From Betaproteobacteria bacterium (lineage in GTDB: Bacteria; Pseudomonadota; Gammaproteobacteria; Burkholderiales; Casimicrobiaceae): a stretch of 8,556 nucleotides of DNA. The notes beneath the pieces are model-generated. The model was not told where the DNA came from. It worked only from the letters and a program-made list of their open reading frames with translations, and did not search any database. The position numbers and the translations under genes are program-made. Shown piece after piece: positions 6,429-8,556 of this stretch. The stretch covers positions 1-8,556 of the forward strand of contig JANXZT010000433.1 of NCBI GenBank assembly GCA_025355395.1, written 5' to 3'. Each line of letters begins with the position of its first letter. The stretch's first letter is position 1.

Positions 6429-6537
6429 GATGCAGTGTTGCCACTGCGATGCAGTGTTGCCACTTGCGATTGCGATGCAGTGTTAGCCACTTGCGATTGC
6501 GATGCAGTGTTGCCACTTGCGATGCAGCGTTGTCACT
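6429..6537 (+). repeat. tandem array of five GATGCAGTGTTGCCACT units
   Basis: Units start at 6429, 6448, 6474, 6501 and 6521. Copies 1, 2 and 4 are identical over 17 bases, copy 3 has one inserted A, and copy 5 has two substitutions. Spacers are GC, TGCGATTGC, TGCGATTGC and TGC, so the period is 19-20 or 26-27 depending on whether a 6-7-base GCGATT block is present. The spacers are too short and too alike for CRISPR. Replication slippage explains the array; a regulatory role is possible because it lies 120-230 bp before the next gene. Confidence 0.8.
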
Positions 6538-6548
6538 TGCGCGGGTGT

Positions 6549-6627
6549 GACGATTGGCACCGCCACTTTCCCCAAGCACGTGCTGTAGCGACGTGGCACC
6601 GTCACTTCTCCGGGTACGTACTATCGC
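6549..6627 (+). repeat. two diverged ~40-nt repeats, each with a perfect internal palindrome
   Basis: Copy A (6549-6589) and copy B (6590-6627) both begin GACG, continue TGGCACCG(C/T)CACTT and end TA(G/T)C or similar; a third GACGT begins at 6628. At the matching place each copy has a palindrome whose sequence differs: AGCACGTGCT (6575-6584) in A and GTACGTAC (6614-6621) in B. The GGCACCGTCACTT core also resembles the TTGCCACTT of the array just upstream, suggesting a shared origin. Confidence 0.55.
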
Positions 6628-6633
6628 GACGTC

Positions 6634-6663
6634 ATGAATTTCACAAAGATCGATAATCCTTGA
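6634..6663 (+). CDS. possible 9-codon leader ORF overlapping the next gene's TTG start
   Basis: ATG at 6634 reads nine codons (MNFTKIDNP) to a TGA at 6661-6663. That stop overlaps the TTG start of the following gene (6660-6662) in the string TTGA. There is no good Shine-Dalgarno sequence before either start. It could be a leader allowing coupled translation, or the remnant of a true start lost by a frameshift, or chance. Confidence 0.2.
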   Translation: MNFTKIDNP

Positions 6664-8159
6664 ACGACGCATTACGCCACCACAGCATTGATCTGCGCGA
6701 TCTGGCGCCTGGCGTCCCGCCGGCATTACCCGGGTTCGATTATCCGGCGCCCCGCCATCCCGCCTACCTGCGCCAGGAACGCACCGACGATCTCGAGGCG
6801 CTGATGCCGCTCGCGCGTGCGCATCTGCAGCGCCGGTATGGCCGGTCCGCGCTCGGCGACATCCGCGAGAACGATCACCTCCTCATCATCACGTTCCCGC
6901 ATCAGAATGACCTCGTGTTCGAAGCCTTGCGGCGCGCATTGCTCGAGCGCGGTGTCACCCGGGTCGATCGTCTCAACACCGTCGATCTTGGCATTGAAGC
7001 AGTCGAATACAGCGCGGCAGACGGTTGGCGTGAAATCACCGATCGCCTGCCGCCGATGATCGAAAGCGGTGTCGAGTTCAATATCGCTTCCGCTGCACTC
7101 AAACGCTTTCTCGACGATCGCCCGGGCTACACCGGTGTCTATGCCGGCGAAGCGGGACGCTCGCACTGGCGGCGTGCGGCGGGCAAGAAAATCCGCAACA
7201 ACTGGGTCTATGGCACGTACGAGGATTTCATCTCCCGCGCCAACGGCTGGCCCGACGAGATTTGGCGGCTCGTCGACTTGAAACTCGTCAACGCCTTCCA
7301 TCGCGCATCGGCCGTGCGCATTACCAGTCCGGAAGGCACCGACATCGGCTGGAAGGTCACGCCCGAACAAGCGGCCCTCTGGCCCAAGGGCGCCTACATC
7401 TCCGGACACATCCTGGGCTCTACCATCCAGGGGATTCGCTTCGGGCATCCGGTCGAGACCTTTCTCGAGCAGGCGAAGATACTCATGCCGACCTTGAACG
7501 GTGTCGTCGGCGGCACCAGCAACCACACCGGCTATTTTCCGCATATCGATGTGCATATCGAGCGCGGCATGATCACGCGCATCGAAGGCGGCGGCAAATA
7601 CGGCGAGCTCTGGCGCGACGTAGTCGAGCGTTACAAGGGCGTACAGTACCCGGGGTTCCCGTACAAGGGCTGGGCGTACTTCAACGATGCCTCGATCGGT
7701 ACCAACGCCAAGAGCTATCGCCAGATCGAGACCTTGTGGAAGTACAACGATTCGTGGACCAACCTGCCCGAGCGGGCGCAGGCCGGCGTGATTCATTTCG
7801 GCTTTGGCGCCGAGCACTGGGACCAGACGTTTCTGAGTTACTGCAAGCGCAACAAGCTCCCGACCATGCACTTCCCGCACGTGCACAATGTCTTTGCGAC
7901 CTACGAGATAGAGGACCGCGATAGCGGTCAATGGATCAAGCTCATCGATCGCGGCCGGCTGACGATGCTCGATGATCCGGAAGTGGTGCGGCTCGCCAAC
8001 ATGCTGGGTGGGTCGCATCATCTGGAATACGACTGGATTCCGGCCCTGCCGGGCATCAATTACCCTGGCGATTATCAGCGCGACTACGCCGGAGATCCCG
8101 TGAGCTGGATTCGCCGTGAGCAGGAAGGCGAATTTGCACAGGCGCCATGCACGCCATGA
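6660..8159 (+). CDS. M29/aminopeptidase T-like protein with atypical metal-ligand region
   Basis: A 499-residue cytosolic protein with no signal peptide or membrane segment. It resembles the M29 aminopeptidase (AmpT) fold, also used by the NicX 2,5-dihydroxypyridine dioxygenases. Residues 72-108 look like the N-terminal nucleotide-like subdomain (HLLIITFPHQNDLVFEAL). VRITSPEGTDIGWKV (219-233) is the family's T-x-G-T-D-L-like strand. RIEGGGKYGELW (307-318), ASIGTNAKSY (344-353) and GVIHFGFGAEHW (376-387) match later landmarks. However, the usual P-T-E-E segment reads MPTLNGVVGG, and the terminal H-x-D appears as HFPHVHN (404-410), so canonical metal binding is altered; clustered His379, 386, 404, 407 and 409 could bind metal differently. 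An in-frame TAA at 6654 leaves TTG at 6660 as the first plausible start; the first ATG is 49 codons in. It abuts a NorQ-like ATPase gene. Whether it is a peptidase, a dioxygenase or something else is open. Confidence 0.62.
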   Translation: MNDALRHHSIDLRDLAPGVPPALPGFDYPAPRHPAYLRQERTDDLEALMPLARAHLQRRYGRSALGDIRENDHLLIITFPHQNDLVFEALRRALLERGVTRVDRLNTVDLGIEAVEYSAADGWREITDRLPPMIESGVEFNIASAALKRFLDDRPGYTGVYAGEAGRSHWRRAAGKKIRNNWVYGTYEDFISRANGWPDEIWRLVDLKLVNAFHRASAVRITSPEGTDIGWKVTPEQAALWPKGAYISGHILGSTIQGIRFGHPVETFLEQAKILMPTLNGVVGGTSNHTGYFPHIDVHIERGMITRIEGGGKYGELWRDVVERYKGVQYPGFPYKGWAYFNDASIGTNAKSYRQIETLWKYNDSWTNLPERAQAGVIHFGFGAEHWDQTFLSYCKRNKLPTMHFPHVHNVFATYEIEDRDSGQWIKLIDRGRLTMLDDPEVVRLANMLGGSHHLEYDWIPALPGINYPGDYQRDYAGDPVSWIRREQEGEFAQAPCTP

Positions 8160-8163
8160 GGGA
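8158..8163 (+). promoter_or_regulatory. ribosome binding site GAGGGA of the AAA+ ATPase gene
   Basis: GAGGGA overlaps the TGA stop of the preceding gene. It lies four bases before a GTG at 8168 and ten before the ATG at 8174, so both are candidate starts. An ATG at 8156 overlaps the same stop as ATGA and is also in frame, as is an ATG at 8147. The two genes are therefore co-transcribed and probably coupled in translation. Confidence 0.55.
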
Positions 8164-8173
8164 CACTGTGACA

Positions 8174-8556
8174 ATGCAGCCAAGCCACGCCTCTACGCAT
8201 GCCATCGAGGCCTATCGGGTCGCTGACGAGCCTTTTTACCTGCCGATCGGCGACGAGATTCCGCTGTTCGAGGCCGCCTGGCGCGAACGCATACCCGTCC
8301 TCCTGAAAGGCCCCACCGGCTGCGGCAAGACGCGATTCGTGGAGTACATGTCATGGCGGCTGGGGCAGGAACGACACGGCGGGAAGCGTGGCGCAATGCC
8401 GCTTGTCACCATCAGCTGCCACGAGGACCTGACCGCCACCGACCTCGTCGGCCGTTACCTCCTTTCCGGCAACGGAACCGAATGGATTGACGGCCCGCTC
8501 ACCCGCGCGGTGAAGGGTGGCGGCCTTTGCTATCTCGATGAAGTGGTCGAGGCGCG
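8174..8556 (+). CDS. MoxR-class AAA+ ATPase, CbbQ/NirQ/NorQ type (N-terminal part, runs off the edge)
   Basis: The first 127 complete codons of an ATPase are present. IEAYRVADEPFYLPIGDE is the typical opening of the CbbQ/NirQ/NorQ group. Walker A is GPTGCGKT (46-53). HEDLTATDLVGRYLL (83-97) and WIDGPLTRAVKGGG (104-117) are group hallmarks. Walker B is LCYLDEVVEA, with Asp122 and Glu123. Known relatives form hexamers and, with a VWA-domain partner (CbbO, NorD), remodel or activate metal enzymes such as Rubisco or nitric oxide reductase. A VWA gene is expected just beyond the right edge but cannot be seen. The start is uncertain (8147, 8156, 8168 or 8174); 8174 is the most conservative. Sharing a transcript with the M29-like gene suggests that protein as client, not Rubisco or NorB. 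Confidence 0.85.
   Translation, partial: MQPSHASTHAIEAYRVADEPFYLPIGDEIPLFEAAWRERIPVLLKGPTGCGKTRFVEYMSWRLGQERHGGKRGAMPLVTISCHEDLTATDLVGRYLLSGNGTEWIDGPLTRAVKGGGLCYLDEVVEA

Larger units (their letters stand above)
6279..6659. other. repeat-filled non-coding region before the M29-like gene
   Basis: These 381 bases hold almost nothing but repeats: a pair of inverted hairpins (6316-6428), five tandem 17-18-nt units (6429-6537) and two diverged copies of a ~40-nt unit (6549-6627). Frames crossing it translate to low-complexity His/Cys/Arg-rich peptides with no recognisable domain. No T-rich terminator follows the binding-protein gene, though the strong hairpin at 6319-6338 could slow transcription. 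No clear sigma-70 promoter is readable for the next gene; a GATAAT at 6652-6657 is too close to its start. Confidence 0.6.

Noticed and set aside
6429..6540. CRISPR array
   Set aside because: Spacers are only 2-9 bases and nearly identical to one another; no cas gene is present.
6402..6656. Small plus-strand protein with Cys/Asp repeats across the tandem array
   Set aside because: Its repeats merely translate the DNA repeat, it starts inside the hairpin element, and it has no ribosome site.
6726..8183. Minus-strand open frame of 485 codons
   Set aside because: It mirrors the M29-like gene almost exactly and shows no recognisable motif; the plus-strand product has clear fold landmarks and a logical neighbour.

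Overview
The window is GC-rich, densely coded bacterial DNA. It carries six recognisable protein genes and one unrecognised partial one. GC-rich codon use, the mix of families (orphan COG1840-type binding protein, matrixin with a DUF5648-like tail, NorQ/CbbQ-type ATPase) and a repeat of the ATTCCC-N8-GGGAAT type suggest a proteobacterium, most likely a betaproteobacterium. That placement is inference. No rRNA or tRNA gene, CRISPR array, transposase or integrase is visible.

Layout. An open frame enters from the left edge and ends at 434; I do not recognise it. Three genes follow on the minus strand, in transcription order: an isochorismatase-fold hydrolase (4910 to 4275) with Gly in place of the family's nucleophilic Cys, a secreted zinc metalloprotease of the matrixin type with a DUF5648-like tail (3960 to 2734), and a UvrD/PcrA/Rep-like superfamily 1 DNA helicase (2666 to 564). 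The helicase has a readable promoter of its own, with a GAAC-N4-GTTC palindrome between its -35 and -10 boxes that resembles one class of LexA/SOS operator.

A roughly 300-bp divergent control region (4911-5216) separates these from the plus-strand genes. First is an orphan ABC-type periplasmic binding protein (5217-6278). Then comes a 381-bp non-coding stretch (6279-6659) rich in repeats: a REP/dRS3-like inverted pair of hairpins whose differences are compensatory, a tandem array of 17-18-nt units, and a second degenerate ~40-nt repeat carrying perfect palindromes. Directly after it come a protein resembling the M29/aminopeptidase T fold (6660-8159) and a MoxR-class AAA+ ATPase of the CbbQ/NirQ/NorQ type that runs off the right edge.

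How they may fit together. The last two genes are translationally adjacent. CbbQ/NorQ ATPases usually work with a VWA-domain partner to remodel or load metal into a client enzyme, so the M29-like protein is the obvious candidate client. This pair, fed by an unusual repeat-filled leader, is the best candidate in the window for an undescribed system. The minus-strand genes look like unrelated housekeeping or accessory functions, each probably transcribed separately or nearly so.
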